Source: Acidobacteriota bacterium (GTDB taxonomy: Bacteria > Acidobacteriota > Terriglobia > Terriglobales > Acidobacteriaceae). Taken from it: 51,063 nt of DNA. The stretch is taken from contig QIAP01000086.1 in assembly GCA_003225075.1 (NCBI GenBank), positions 1 to 51,063 of the forward strand. The letters are read 5' to 3'. Positions 34,638-43,564 of this stretch are shown piece by piece. Both the position numbers and the translations under genes were made by a program. The first letter of the stretch is position 1. Each line of letters opens with the position of its first letter. Below the pieces are notes generated by a model. The model was not told the origin of the DNA and ran no database searches. It worked only from the letters and a program-made list of their open reading frames with translations.

Positions 34638-35054
34638 TTAGCGGCTCAGATCAGGGACAATCCACTCCAACAATTCACGAGCAGTAACCACCTGTGTCTC
34701 TCGCCACTTTTTGGGAACGTGGCGCTTGTTACCTGTGACCACGAACTCCGCCCGCGAGGCTTCAGCGCACTCCAAAAACTTGTTGTCATCGGGATCAGCC
34801 GTGGCTCGGACTCTTGTGTACGGGGTAACGATTCTCGCCGCCTTCCTCAGCAGACGCAAAGAAGCGTTCGCATGTCTGGGTGAAATCCTCAACTTCTTCC
34901 GTCGCAGTACGCCCTCGTACTCAGAGAAAATTTCGGCCGACGCGCACGATGCCAGCTTGCCCGCCAGAATCAGATCGATCACGTATCTTTCGTAGCCTTC
35001 CGAATTCACATGAGCCGATACCACGACATTGGTGTCGAGCACGACTGATATCAT
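34638..35054 (-). CDS. PIN-domain toxin (VapC-like ribonuclease)
   Basis: 138 residues. A PIN nuclease fold with the acidic residues LDTNVVVSA (Asp7), SEIFSEYEGVLRR-type region (Glu about 45) and the C-terminal pair ADPDDNKFLECAEAS (Asp about 96 and 98) plus FVVTGNKRHV. In VapC toxins these residues bind Mg2+ to cut RNA, usually tRNA. It starts 19 bases after the antitoxin gene, the standard antitoxin-first order. Confidence 0.85.
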   Translation of the reverse strand: MISVVLDTNVVVSAHVNSEGYERYVIDLILAGKLASCASAEIFSEYEGVLRRKKLRISPRHANASLRLLRKAARIVTPYTRVRATADPDDNKFLECAEASRAEFVVTGNKRHVPKKWRETQVVTARELLEWIVPDLSR

Positions 35055-35073
35055 CTTGGCCGGAATTCACTCC

Positions 35074-35361
35074 TCACCGTGCTCTACGATATGCCCGGAT
35101 CTCCTGCTCGATTTGGCGCATCGACAACTTATCTTTGCCCTTGCGCCTGGCCTGCGCGCGAATCGCGGCGACAACTTTCTTTTCCGGCGCAATGGTCCGC
35201 AAGAAATCTCTAATTCCCATGATAACCACCTGAGGCTCACCCCTCCGATCCACCACGAACCGTACTTGTTCCAGGGAGGCGCGTCGCATGATCTGCCCGA
35301 ATTGCGTGCGCGCCGTAAGCGCGGAGCAAATCTTATGTACCGGATTTTGCCTTGTGCTCAT
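35074..35361 (-). CDS. Phd/YefM-type antitoxin
   Basis: 95 residues. The N-terminal half (HKICSALTARTQFGQIMRRA, then EQVRFVVDRRGEPQVVIMGI) matches the Phd/YefM DNA-binding fold: conserved LxARxxFG and VxxRGxPxxVxM. The C-terminal half (VVAAIRAQARRKGKDKLSMR, then QIEQEIRAYRRAR) is a basic helix that should wrap the toxin. It is upstream of and close to the PIN toxin. A palindromic site lies 19 bases ahead of it, and TACAAT seven bases before the ATG suggests leaderless translation; no ribosome binding site is visible. Confidence 0.83.
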   Translation of the reverse strand: MSTRQNPVHKICSALTARTQFGQIMRRASLEQVRFVVDRRGEPQVVIMGIRDFLRTIAPEKKVVAAIRAQARRKGKDKLSMRQIEQEIRAYRRAR

Positions 35362-35367
35362 GTAAAA

Positions 35368-35395
35368 ATTGTATCACTCAACTAATTAATCAGTT
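35368..35395 (-). promoter_or_regulatory. Antitoxin -10 box and candidate operator
   Basis: AACTAATTAATCAGTT (35380-35395) is a 16-base inverted repeat with one mismatched pair. On the minus strand TACAAT (35368-35373) follows it and lies seven bases before the antitoxin ATG. This position suits autorepression by an antitoxin-toxin complex. No good -35 is seen. Confidence 0.45.
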
Positions 35396-35757
35396 CGATG
35401 ATGTTTCTCCAAGCGGAAATCCCAAACCCGATTGCCGAGACCGCAGTCACGCGACGGCCGCCCCTGCCCCTATCGGCCGGAACCGTCCTCTTGCTCCCAA
35501 ACCAAAGTTACATTACTTTAGTAAGCTTGCCCGCCTAACCCAAGTATTCTCAATGGATTCCACTCATTCACCCTCCAACGTAATGCCCCCAAAGTCCCGA
35601 ACGTCGGCTACATTGCTAGCATCCTAGCAAGTGAGTGCATTGAAACGTGTTCGCGGTAAGTAGCCAACGATCTGGAATTGAGCTATAGCGCCGCGTTGGG
35701 AACGCGAACTAGAACAGGCTGCAGTTTCAAAACGAAATGTTCGGGGAGGCGGCAGTC
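35396..35757. other. Intergenic region between toxin-antitoxin pair and FecR-like gene
   Basis: About 360 bases without a credible gene. The last bases carry GGGGAGGCGG before the ATG at 35758. The rest shows no clear repeat or RNA gene. Confidence 0.4.
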
Positions 35758-38397
35758 ATGAAAAATCTGGGGAGATTGGAATCAGTAGTTCTCACCGCCG
35801 TATCAATTGTGATTTTCTCCGCCGTCGCATTGGCGGATCCTCCGGGCCGCGTGGCTCGCTTGCAGTACATGACCGGAGATGTTTCCGTGCAACCCAGCGG
35901 CGTCAACGATTGGGTTGCCGGTGTCATCAACCGTCCCCTCACCACTGCTGATCGTCTGTGGACCGACAAGAATGCGCGCGCCGAACTTCACCTGGGCAGC
36001 GCCGCCATGCGCGTCAGCGCCGAGACTAGTCTCACCCTGACCAACCTCACCGATCAAACCGTTCAGGTCGAACTCGATCAGGGCACGCTCAATCTGCGAG
36101 TCCGCCATTTATATCGTGGCGAGATATATGAAATTGACACGCCGAACTTGGCTTTCACCCTGACTAAATCGGGCGAGTACCGTTTCGATGTGGACCCCAA
36201 CGGCGATACTTCCGTGGTCACTGTTTGGCATGGCGAAGGCGAAGCTACCGGACAAGGCCGCGCCGTGAAAGTAAAAGGCGATCACATGGCGCGCTTCACC
36301 GGCGGCACATCCCTGGCTCACCAGATCTACGACGATCCCCGCCGCGACGGCTTTGACGACTGGTGCCGCGTCCGCGATCAGCGCGAAGATCACTCCTATC
36401 CCGCGCGCTATGTTTCGCCCTACGTCATCGGCGCGGAAGATCTCGACGACTACGGAACCTGGCGTGAAGTGCCTTCCTACGGCGCCATCTGGGTGCCGGC
36501 CGTCGCGCCCGGCTGGGCTCCTTATCATTATGGGCACTGGGTGTGGGTCGAGCCCTGGGGCTGGACTTGGGTTGACGATGCTCCCTGGGGATTCGCTCCC
36601 TGCCACTACGGTCGCTGGGTCTATTACAGCGGATATTGGGGCTGGGTCCCGGGACCGATCGCTGTGCGTCCTATCTACGCACCCGCGCTGGTCGCCTGGA
36701 TCGGCGGCAGTCACTGGGGTGTCGGTCTTTCCTTCGGCAGCGGCGTGGGATGGTTCCCGCTGGGTTATGGTGAACCCTATCTACCGCCCTACGCTGTCAG
36801 CAGGAATTATTTTCACAACGTGAACGTCAACAACACCCACATTACGAACATCACCAACATCACCAACAATTACTACAACACCATCAACATCAACAGTAAC
36901 AACAAGACGACAAACATCACCAACGTCAACAACTCAACCAATATCGCCAACAACACCACTATCAACGGGAACCACAACAACGTTCATATCAAGTACGTGA
37001 ACCAGACCGTTCCTGGAGCGGTGACTGCGGTCCCGGAAAAAGTGCTGACCGGTTCGCAGCCGGTTGCACGAGCCGCCATCCTGGTGCCGGCCAATGAAAT
37101 GAAGCTGGCGCCGGTCACATCGGCTCCTTCGGTCGCACCATCCAGGAATAGTGTCCTTGGAATGAACTCGGGCGCGCCTGCGGTCACACCGCCCGCGCAA
37201 ACCGCGGCAAGACAAGTATTCTTCAAACGCGAGCCACCGCCGAAGCCGCTTCCCTTCGCCGCCAAGCGTGATGCGCTCACCACCAATCCCGGCCGGCCTT
37301 TGGATCACGGCGTGGAAGAGCAAATCAGGATTGATGTCGCGCGTCATCCCATCAAGCTGCAAGAGGAGCCGGCATCGAAAGCACCTGCAATCGCAGCGGA
37401 GCCGAGATCCATTCCTGCTCCCGTTAAAGCTGCGGAAGTCTCACCACCTGCGCCTGCTACTCCGGTTCACAATGTGCCGAGACCACCCGTCCAAACCCGG
37501 GTCTTTAAAACGCCCGCGGCTATCTCGGTCGAAACCAATGATCCCCATCAACCCGAGGCTAAACTTCGCTCGACGTCTGAAACCCCGCGAGAACAGGGTC
37601 ACGTAGTCCCTCGTCCGCCGGAAAAAATACCGGTTGCGAAGACTCCAGCCAATATCTCGGTAGAAACCAACGATCCCCATCAACCCGAGGCTAAACTTGG
37701 CCCGACACCAGAAATTCCGCGGGCAGAGAACCACGTAGTCCCGCGCCCGCCAGAAAAAATACCGAGTGCGAAGACTCCAGCCAATATTTCAGTTGAGACC
37801 AACGCCCCGCATCAGCCCGAGGCAAAATCCGGGCCCGTTGCCGGCACTCCGCAGGCGCAGAATCAGGCCGTACCACGGCCTCTGAACCATGGCTTAGGTT
37901 CCGGACGCAGCCTGCCATCGGCCACCGACTCGCCGAACTCGGAACCACGTTCCGAACCACGTTCGGAACCACGGACGGGCGAACGTCCAGCATCACAGCC
38001 TCCGACAAATCGGACGGCTCCGGCGCATGAAGTGCCTCGCCCAGAGCCGGGTGCATCGCCTCGTCCGGAAACTCCGCCCGCTACTCCGCGCGAAGAACCT
38101 CGCGTCGACCGTGGACGTCCCCAGCCCAGCGCGTCGTCGCCTGCTCCGCATCCCTATGAAGGCACCGGCGCACGCCCCAATATAGAACCACGCATGGTGG
38201 AACCGCGCAACCCCGAACCACGCAATGTTGAGCCGCGCAATGTTGAGCCGCGGAACGACCGTCCCGCGCCGCCACCACCGTCTGCCCCCAGTGGCGGAGC
38301 CGGAGCGCCACCGCAAGCCCCGCCATCAGCGCCGCCGTCTGCGCCGCCGGCTCATGTCGACGAGCAGCGCAGCGCTCCGCGCGAGTCACCTCACTAG
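35758..38397 (+). CDS. FecR-domain / DUF6600 exported protein with Asn-rich and Pro-rich repeats
   Basis: 879 residues from ATG 35758 (GGGGAGG upstream; an ATG at 35737 lies before it). A signal peptide (VVLTAVSIVIFSAVALA) is followed by a FecR-like region (about 25-180: VARLQYMTGDVSVQPSG and HLGSAAMRVSAETSLTLTNL). Then comes a Trp/Tyr/Gly-rich DUF6600 part (YGAIWVPAVAPGWAPYHYGH, YYSGYWGWVPGPIAV), an Asn-rich stretch (about 360-412), and a Pro-rich tail with three 44-residue repeats (37468-37863) and short SEPR/VEPRN repeats. It is probably a cell-surface or periplasmic protein, and the tail is likely disordered. FecR-type sigma signalling is not implied, as no sigma factor is adjacent. Confidence 0.85.
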   Translation: MKNLGRLESVVLTAVSIVIFSAVALADPPGRVARLQYMTGDVSVQPSGVNDWVAGVINRPLTTADRLWTDKNARAELHLGSAAMRVSAETSLTLTNLTDQTVQVELDQGTLNLRVRHLYRGEIYEIDTPNLAFTLTKSGEYRFDVDPNGDTSVVTVWHGEGEATGQGRAVKVKGDHMARFTGGTSLAHQIYDDPRRDGFDDWCRVRDQREDHSYPARYVSPYVIGAEDLDDYGTWREVPSYGAIWVPAVAPGWAPYHYGHWVWVEPWGWTWVDDAPWGFAPCHYGRWVYYSGYWGWVPGPIAVRPIYAPALVAWIGGSHWGVGLSFGSGVGWFPLGYGEPYLPPYAVSRNYFHNVNVNNTHITNITNITNNYYNTININSNNKTTNITNVNNSTNIANNTTINGNHNNVHIKYVNQTVPGAVTAVPEKVLTGSQPVARAAILVPANEMKLAPVTSAPSVAPSRNSVLGMNSGAPAVTPPAQTAARQVFFKREPPPKPLPFAAKRDALTTNPGRPLDHGVEEQIRIDVARHPIKLQEEPASKAPAIAAEPRSIPAPVKAAEVSPPAPATPVHNVPRPPVQTRVFKTPAAISVETNDPHQPEAKLRSTSETPREQGHVVPRPPEKIPVAKTPANISVETNDPHQPEAKLGPTPEIPRAENHVVPRPPEKIPSAKTPANISVETNAPHQPEAKSGPVAGTPQAQNQAVPRPLNHGLGSGRSLPSATDSPNSEPRSEPRSEPRTGERPASQPPTNRTAPAHEVPRPEPGASPRPETPPATPREEPRVDRGRPQPSASSPAPHPYEGTGARPNIEPRMVEPRNPEPRNVEPRNVEPRNDRPAPPPPSAPSGGAGAPPQAPPSAPPSAPPAHVDEQRSAPRESPH
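37468..37863 (+). repeat. Three tandem 132-bp repeats inside the FecR/DUF6600 gene
   Basis: Units start at 37468, 37600 and 37732, each exactly 44 codons. The shared core is KTPANISVETNDPHQPEAK preceded by VPRPPEKIP. Period is exact and in frame; identity falls toward the first unit. This is a recent internal duplication. Confidence 0.9.
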
Positions 38398-38762
38398 ACC
38401 ACATTTTGGATGCACGCCGCTCGCCGCGAGAATGCGGACGGCGTGCATCACTTCTTCCCCTTGTGCATAATTGCCGGATTTTTCTGCTTGACACTGCGAT
38501 CCACTTATCCTACTTTCAACTCCCATCTTGAGAAGAGAGATCCCGCGAAGTTCGAGGGGACGGGGTGTACGCTCTCATTTCAGGGCTTCCCACCTAACTG
38601 AATACTTGTGCCAGCGCAGCCTGGCAAACTCCGCCAGGTGCGGTGTCTGCAAGGCGGCGACAATATTTTCTATTCGCCCAACTTCGTCTGAAGTCTCAAC
38701 TTGACCCGACACTTAGATCTTCGATGGGCTGCACTGATAAGACTCATTAGCGAGGAAGAAAC
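38398..38762. other. Intergenic region with a terminator-like hairpin
   Basis: GATGCACGCCG (38409-38419) and CGGCGTGCATC (38439-38449) form a perfect eleven-pair stem with a 19-base loop, 11 bases after the FecR-like stop. It is followed by a pyrimidine-rich but not purely T tract. It may end that transcript. The remaining 310 bases show no gene; GAGGAAGAAAC precedes the GTG at 38763. Confidence 0.5.
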
Positions 38763-39762
38763 GTGACCGGCAACGGGCTGTTTGGCTCCACCACTCTTGA
38801 TGTTGTCATCGGCTTGATATTCGTATACCTACTGCTGGCCATTATTTGCACCACAGTCAACGAATGGATTGCCGGCATACTGAAGACCAGAGCGGCTACT
38901 TTGAAATCGGCCATCACCCAGTTGCTGGATTCGCAAAAAGAATCCGACTCTTCTGCAGACCTCAATTGGTTTCTGAAACAGTTCAACACCCACCCTTTAA
39001 TTGCGGGACTGAAGCAGGCGGGCCAACCTGATTCTCATCCCGCCTACCTGCCGGCCCGGACTTTTGCAACCGCCGTGATTGACATTACAACCAGTCACAA
39101 GCCCGGCGTCATCGGCTTTACCGACCTCGAGCAAGGTATTAACAATCTTCCCAAACGGGGACGTAAAAAAGGCGCTGCTCGCACTAATTCAAAACGCTCG
39201 CGGTGATCTCGATCTTGCCCAGAAAAACATTGAGGGATGGTTCGATGACGCCATGGACCGTGTTTCTGGCTGGTACAAGCGAAAGACTCAGATGTGGACG
39301 GTGGCCATCGCGCTGGTACTTACGCTTGCCTCAAACGCAGATACATTAAGAATTGCCCGAACGCTTTGGAAGGATCCAAGCGTACGAGCGCAGATTGTCG
39401 CAAAAGCAAATAAACGGTCAGAGTCTTCGTCTCAAGAAGGAATTAAGGACACCAAGGACACTAAGGACACTAAGGACACCAAAGACACTAAGGACACTGA
39501 AGACACCAAAGCCGCTAATGATCTTACCGGCCTTGATCAGGTTTTGGGATGGCATGAACGAAATAAGCTTAAGACCTGTACCGACTGGTTAAACGCAAGT
39601 TTAGGGTGGATCCTCACCATCATTGCCGTTTCGCTGGGAGCACCCTTCTGGTTTGATATCCTTAACAAATTCATGCGTGTCCGCAATGCGGGCAACGCGC
39701 CCCACGAAACCGCCAAGAGTCCCGAGAAACAAAAAATGCCACCACAAGACAAAGCCGCATAA
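38763..39762 (+). pseudogene. Membrane protein gene with one-base frameshift and KDT tandem repeat
   Basis: The first frame (GTG 38763) encodes an N-terminal membrane helix (TLDVVIGLIFVYLLLAIICT) and a cytoplasmic region to about 39152. The second frame continues from there with NGDVKKALLALIQNARGDLD, a helical region, a membrane helix (MWTVAIALVLTLASNADTL), the KDT repeat and a last helix (WILTIIAVSLGAPFWFDIL). The two halves join at CCCAAAC (39150-39156), where one extra base separates LP from NGD. The shift is +1, so it does not fit a -1 slippery site. The product family resembles a conserved Acidobacteriota membrane protein of unknown function. A sequencing error is possible. Confidence 0.75.
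39445..39507 (+). repeat. Nine-base tandem repeat (KDT codons)
   Basis: Seven units of AAGGACACY (39445-39507; the fifth and last diverge at one base each) encode a Lys-Asp-Thr run. A simple-sequence repeat of this kind can vary in copy number by slippage, without a frame change. Confidence 0.9.
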
Positions 39763-39881
39763 CCCCAGGTTCGTTCCTGGCAGCGCGTTTGGAATTTAAT
39801 TAGCGGCGAAGATGGACTGCGGTCAAAAGACCGAAGCAACACGCAACAGCACGATCAAGAACTTTGAATGGGAGTAGATGC

Positions 39882-41093
39882 ATGCCAGCCGGACTAGACA
39901 ATCTGAAACATATCGTCGTTCTGATGATGGAAAACCGGTCGTTTGATCACATGCTCGGGGGCCTGAAAGCGCAAGACCCGCGCATTGACGGGTTGACCGG
40001 AAACGAGACCAATCCCGATATCAACAATGTCGCGGTGAGGGTGCAACCGCAGGCCCTATATCAAAGCCAGCTCGATCCCGACCCCGACCACCATTTTCCG
40101 GCGGTCGATCTCCAGATTTTCAACAACAGCAATCCTCGCGTGGCCAACATGCAGGGCTTCGTGAAGAGCTATTTCAATCAGCTCCGGGATTCGAACCACT
40201 CGCAGAAAATCATGTATTACTTCAAACCCGACAAGCTATCCATACTCAGCACCCTGGCGCGTGAATTTGCGGTTTTCAACGGATGGTTCTCTTCCATCCC
40301 CGGCCCCACTATCTGCAATCGAGCTTTCGCGCACTATGGAACTTCTTTTGGCCAGGTGAGCATGGACGTTTTCGTTATCAAGCCACCCTACAAGAGCATC
40401 TACGAACGCATGGTCAACGCCACCCCGAAACACTCGGCCAAGATTTATTACTACGACGACGCCAGCTCGACCATGGAAATTGTAAATCTGTTCCAGCACC
40501 AGCCGGAACTCTTCGGGACCTACGAGCAGTTCATTTCCGACTGCGAAAACGGCAGCCTTCCCGAATACAGCTTCATCGAGCCAAACTACAACGACCATCC
40601 TGGCGATAGCGGCGCGATCATCGCATCCGATCAGCATCCCGATCACCACGTGCAGGAAGGAGAGCGATTTATCGCCTCGGTCTACAACGCCATTCGAGAT
40701 AACCCCTCGCTGTGGAGGACCACAGCCCTTCTCGTCGTCTATGACGAGCACGGCGGCATTTACGATCATGTGGTGCCGCCTGCTTGCACGCCGGATGGTT
40801 TCTCCGCGTCAGCCAATGACACCGGAACGGGCATGGAATTTAAGTTCGACCGGCTGGGGGTGCGCGTGCCTGCGATTTTAGTTTCACCCTGGGTCCCGAA
40901 AGGGACGGTGGTGAAGGGGCCATACGAGCCGGGCGGTCGTACCTTTGAACACGCCTCCATTCCAGCCACTGTCACCAAATTCTTTCTCGGAGACGCTCAG
41001 CGCTCGCCTCGCGAGAAACAAGCCGATACATTTCTGGATTTGCTTACGCTCGATACCATGCGAACGGACGCGCCCGAATTCGAAGAACAATGA
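39882..41093 (+). CDS. Phospholipase C / phosphoesterase-type protein (alkaline phosphatase superfamily)
   Basis: 403 residues from ATG 39882, GGGAG ahead of it (an upstream TTG frame start is unlikely). The family start is HIVVLMMENRSFDHMLGGL with the conserved Glu-Asn-Arg-Ser, which binds metal in acid phosphatases and phospholipases C. Further motifs: FIEPNYNDHPGD, SDQHPDHHVQEGERFIASVY, VVYDEHGGIYDHVVPP (DEHGG) and the end AILVSPWVPKG and HASIPATVTKFF. There is no signal peptide, unlike secreted phospholipases. The substrate is not known; phospholipids or phosphate esters are typical. Confidence 0.9.
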   Translation: MPAGLDNLKHIVVLMMENRSFDHMLGGLKAQDPRIDGLTGNETNPDINNVAVRVQPQALYQSQLDPDPDHHFPAVDLQIFNNSNPRVANMQGFVKSYFNQLRDSNHSQKIMYYFKPDKLSILSTLAREFAVFNGWFSSIPGPTICNRAFAHYGTSFGQVSMDVFVIKPPYKSIYERMVNATPKHSAKIYYYDDASSTMEIVNLFQHQPELFGTYEQFISDCENGSLPEYSFIEPNYNDHPGDSGAIIASDQHPDHHVQEGERFIASVYNAIRDNPSLWRTTALLVVYDEHGGIYDHVVPPACTPDGFSASANDTGTGMEFKFDRLGVRVPAILVSPWVPKGTVVKGPYEPGGRTFEHASIPATVTKFFLGDAQRSPREKQADTFLDLLTLDTMRTDAPEFEEQ

Positions 41094-41123
41094 GGCGACG
41101 ACGACGCCCAAAGTAGGTGTGCC

Positions 41124-41480
41124 ATGACTGTAATTCCTATTCCCAAGAAGCCGCGGGCAGCTTTCAATCCCAACCGGCCAGTCTCAAGCCTGCTAAAAAC
41201 CCAGGTCCTCCACTTGCGCGAAGTGGAAAAGCTGTTTCCGCCAGCATATCGCCCCGAGATTTATATCAACACGATTAAGACCGAAGGCGAGGCCGCGGAA
41301 TACATCCGGAGTGTCACACAGGCACTCCATCGACTGCACCGCGAAGGCGCCGGCGAGCGCGTTGGCCCGATTGCGGCGTCGGCGGAACGCAAGCCCGCGC
41401 GAAAGACAAGGCAAAAGTCCAAGCCTAAGCCCAAGTCTAAAAAGTTGTCCAAGACCGGAAAGAAAAAGAAGAGGTCGTAA
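41124..41480 (+). CDS. Small basic protein of unknown function
   Basis: 118 residues from ATG 41124, with AGGTG just upstream. Residues 20-75 are predicted helical (SLLKTQVLHLREVEKLFPPA and AEYIRSVTQALHRLHREGAG). The C-terminal 30 residues are almost only Lys, Arg, Ser and Pro (KSKPKPKSKKLSKTGKKKKR). It lies 30 bases after the phosphoesterase and three before the next gene, so it is probably cotranscribed. No family is recognised. Confidence 0.7.
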   Translation: MTVIPIPKKPRAAFNPNRPVSSLLKTQVLHLREVEKLFPPAYRPEIYINTIKTEGEAAEYIRSVTQALHRLHREGAGERVGPIAASAERKPARKTRQKSKPKPKSKKLSKTGKKKKRS

Positions 41481-41489
41481 GGAGTGGAG

Positions 41490-43016
41490 ATGCGTTGGAA
41501 TTTTCTAATCGTCCTTCTGTTCGCGGGCGCACCGGCTCTTGCGCAAACCGTCCCGCAAGAAAGTATGCTCCACCAGGACTTTCGCCACGAGGCTGATCAC
41601 ATAAAAGAAGCCTGCGGCACTTTTGGTTTCAAGAAGCTCGGCGGTTGCGCCGCCGAGTTAGTCACCGATCATCCCGTACACATTGCGCTCGGCAGCATGG
41701 CTCCTCAAAACGGCTTCGGCTTTGGTCTGGCTTTCGTCGATCACAAAACTCCCAATGAGAGCTGGAGACTGAGTTGGGACCTCGATGGCCTCGCCGCGCC
41801 CAGCGGGGCCTGGCGCGCAGGCGGTTACATGAAATTCATCCACACCCCGGTGGTTAAGTTCGTCCCCGTACACCCGGGCGAAGAATCGGCGGGCAAGAAA
41901 AAGAAGGGCAGGAAACCGAAGATTCATCCCAAGACTGTCTTCAACATTTACGGACAAGCGATTTCCCTGCCCAAACTGGCATTCTTTGGTCTTGGACCGG
42001 GAACGCTGGAACTTGGCCGCACGTTCTTCGGCATGCAAGAAAACATCATCGGAGGAAATGCTATCAAGCCGGTGACCTGGGGCGTGCTCGAGAAGCTGAA
42101 TCTTTCGCTGCTCGGCGAGATCAACGGACGCTTTGTGGATATTCGCGGAGATCATAGCCAGTCGAGCCCGTCCATCGAACAGCTCTACACCGAAGCGTCC
42201 GCTCCCGGACTCGCCCGGCAGCCAGGCTTTGTTCAGTTTGGCGAGGGCGTTCGTATCAAAGCGGTGCTGTTCACCGACCATTTGCATTTCAATTATCTGA
42301 TCAATTTCCAGCAGTTCGTGGCGCCATCCGATTCCAGATATTCCTTTCGCCGCTGGACCGTGGATCTAGGTCACGAATGGCTGCTCTACGGCAAGACCCA
42401 GCTGACGCGGCCGAAAACTGCGAAGGAAGCGGACCCTCACGCAAAGGAGACCGATAAGTGCACTCTGCAACCTGGCATGAGTTGCCCGTCTGTCTCGGAA
42501 TCTGCAAGGCCCAATGACATGAATGGGCCGGACGAATGCGCCAGCGCCCCGGACGAAAAATGCCCATCCATTTCTTACTCGCGAAATCTTGAGGGCTCGA
42601 TCGGATTCCGCCTGCTGATTTCTGAATCGGCTGCGGGCGCGAACAGCGTCGTGCCCTTTTACTTTCAACCCACCCTCGGCGGTTCGGACATCATGGGCAA
42701 TCCCTCTCTCAGCAGTTATGCGGATTACCGTTTCCGCGGTCCGAATTTGTTGCTATTGCGCGAAAGCTTTGAACATTCTCTCTGGGGTCCGTTAGGCTTC
42801 ACCTTCATTGCCGACCAGGGAAAAGTGGCGCTGGCACGAGGCGATGTCGATTTTCAAAATCTCAAACACGGCTTCGCAACCGGAATCACCCTACGAGCCG
42901 GCGGCTTCCCTCAGGTGTTTCTCCTATTCGCTTGGGGAGGCAGCGAGGGTCATCACACCATCGCCAGCGTCAACACATCGTTGTTGGGAGGCTCTTCCCG
43001 TCCTTCTCTTTACTAA
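41490..43016 (+). CDS. Putative outer-membrane beta-barrel protein
   Basis: 508 residues from ATG 41490, with AAGGAG five bases ahead. A signal peptide (MRWNFLIVLLFAGAPALAQ) is clear. The rest is rich in alternating hydrophobic/Gly/aromatic strands (GFGFGLAFVDHKTPNESWRL, SWDLDG) and ends with a predicted strand. A Cys pair region (CTLQPGMSCPSVSESA, ECASAPDEKCPSISYS) is unusual for outer-membrane proteins and could form disulfides. No specific family was recognised. It is adjacent to the small basic protein and the phosphoesterase and may be exported with them. Confidence 0.65.
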   Translation: MRWNFLIVLLFAGAPALAQTVPQESMLHQDFRHEADHIKEACGTFGFKKLGGCAAELVTDHPVHIALGSMAPQNGFGFGLAFVDHKTPNESWRLSWDLDGLAAPSGAWRAGGYMKFIHTPVVKFVPVHPGEESAGKKKKGRKPKIHPKTVFNIYGQAISLPKLAFFGLGPGTLELGRTFFGMQENIIGGNAIKPVTWGVLEKLNLSLLGEINGRFVDIRGDHSQSSPSIEQLYTEASAPGLARQPGFVQFGEGVRIKAVLFTDHLHFNYLINFQQFVAPSDSRYSFRRWTVDLGHEWLLYGKTQLTRPKTAKEADPHAKETDKCTLQPGMSCPSVSESARPNDMNGPDECASAPDEKCPSISYSRNLEGSIGFRLLISESAAGANSVVPFYFQPTLGGSDIMGNPSLSSYADYRFRGPNLLLLRESFEHSLWGPLGFTFIADQGKVALARGDVDFQNLKHGFATGITLRAGGFPQVFLLFAWGGSEGHHTIASVNTSLLGGSSRPSLY

Positions 43017-43217
43017 TGAACACCATTCTGTGTGCTCTGCTTAGCCGAGCCCGCGGAGGAACCTATTTCCTACCCTTATCCAAGCAGTAATCAGGCTTTT
43101 GCGAAGGGTGCCTTCCGTGATATAACCAGCCCTAAGCAAGTTGAATTTAGCTCCGTCAGGAGATGCCGCATGGAGCTGGCTTTTGCACGCAAACAAGGCC
43201 AGGACAGAGGAGGTACT

Positions 43218-43547
43218 GTGTCCGAAGCACGTACCGGAAAAAGATTTCCGCTCGAATTGCCCATAAAGATCCATAAGCAGGATGCTGCCGGCGAAGCCAG
43301 CGGAGTGACGGGGAACCTTAGCGCTGCCGGCGTCTACATCCGCGCCGACGCCAACCTGGAAATGGGATCGCCGGTGGAGTTTGAAATTACGCTGCCGCCG
43401 GATGTCACCGGCGGAAAAGAAGACGTAGTGATCCAATGCCGCGGACGCGTCATACGTACCGATGAACCGGCCTCTGGCGGCAGTTCGGCGGAGGCGCGCG
43501 GCGTGGCCTGCGTCATTGATTCGTACGAATTCGTTCGCAACTCCTGA
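43218..43547 (+). CDS. PilZ-domain protein (c-di-GMP binding)
   Basis: 109 residues from GTG 43218, chosen because AGAGGAGGT lies five bases ahead. The frame is open upstream to 43032, but only this start has a binding site. The two c-di-GMP motifs are present: RTGKR (RxxxR) at the N-terminus and GNLSAAGVYI (D/NxSxxG). A single PilZ domain with no partner domain suggests an adaptor controlling another protein. The LuxR-type regulator follows after 17 bases. Confidence 0.9.
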   Translation: MSEARTGKRFPLELPIKIHKQDAAGEASGVTGNLSAAGVYIRADANLEMGSPVEFEITLPPDVTGGKEDVVIQCRGRVIRTDEPASGGSSAEARGVACVIDSYEFVRNS

Positions 43548-43564
43548 TTGGGGCGGGACACACC

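Noticed and set aside
39150-39156. Programmed -1 ribosomal frameshift at CCCAAAC
   Set aside because: The heptamer fits the slippery pattern, but the needed shift is +1 and the reading frame of the heptamer is wrong for -1 slippage.
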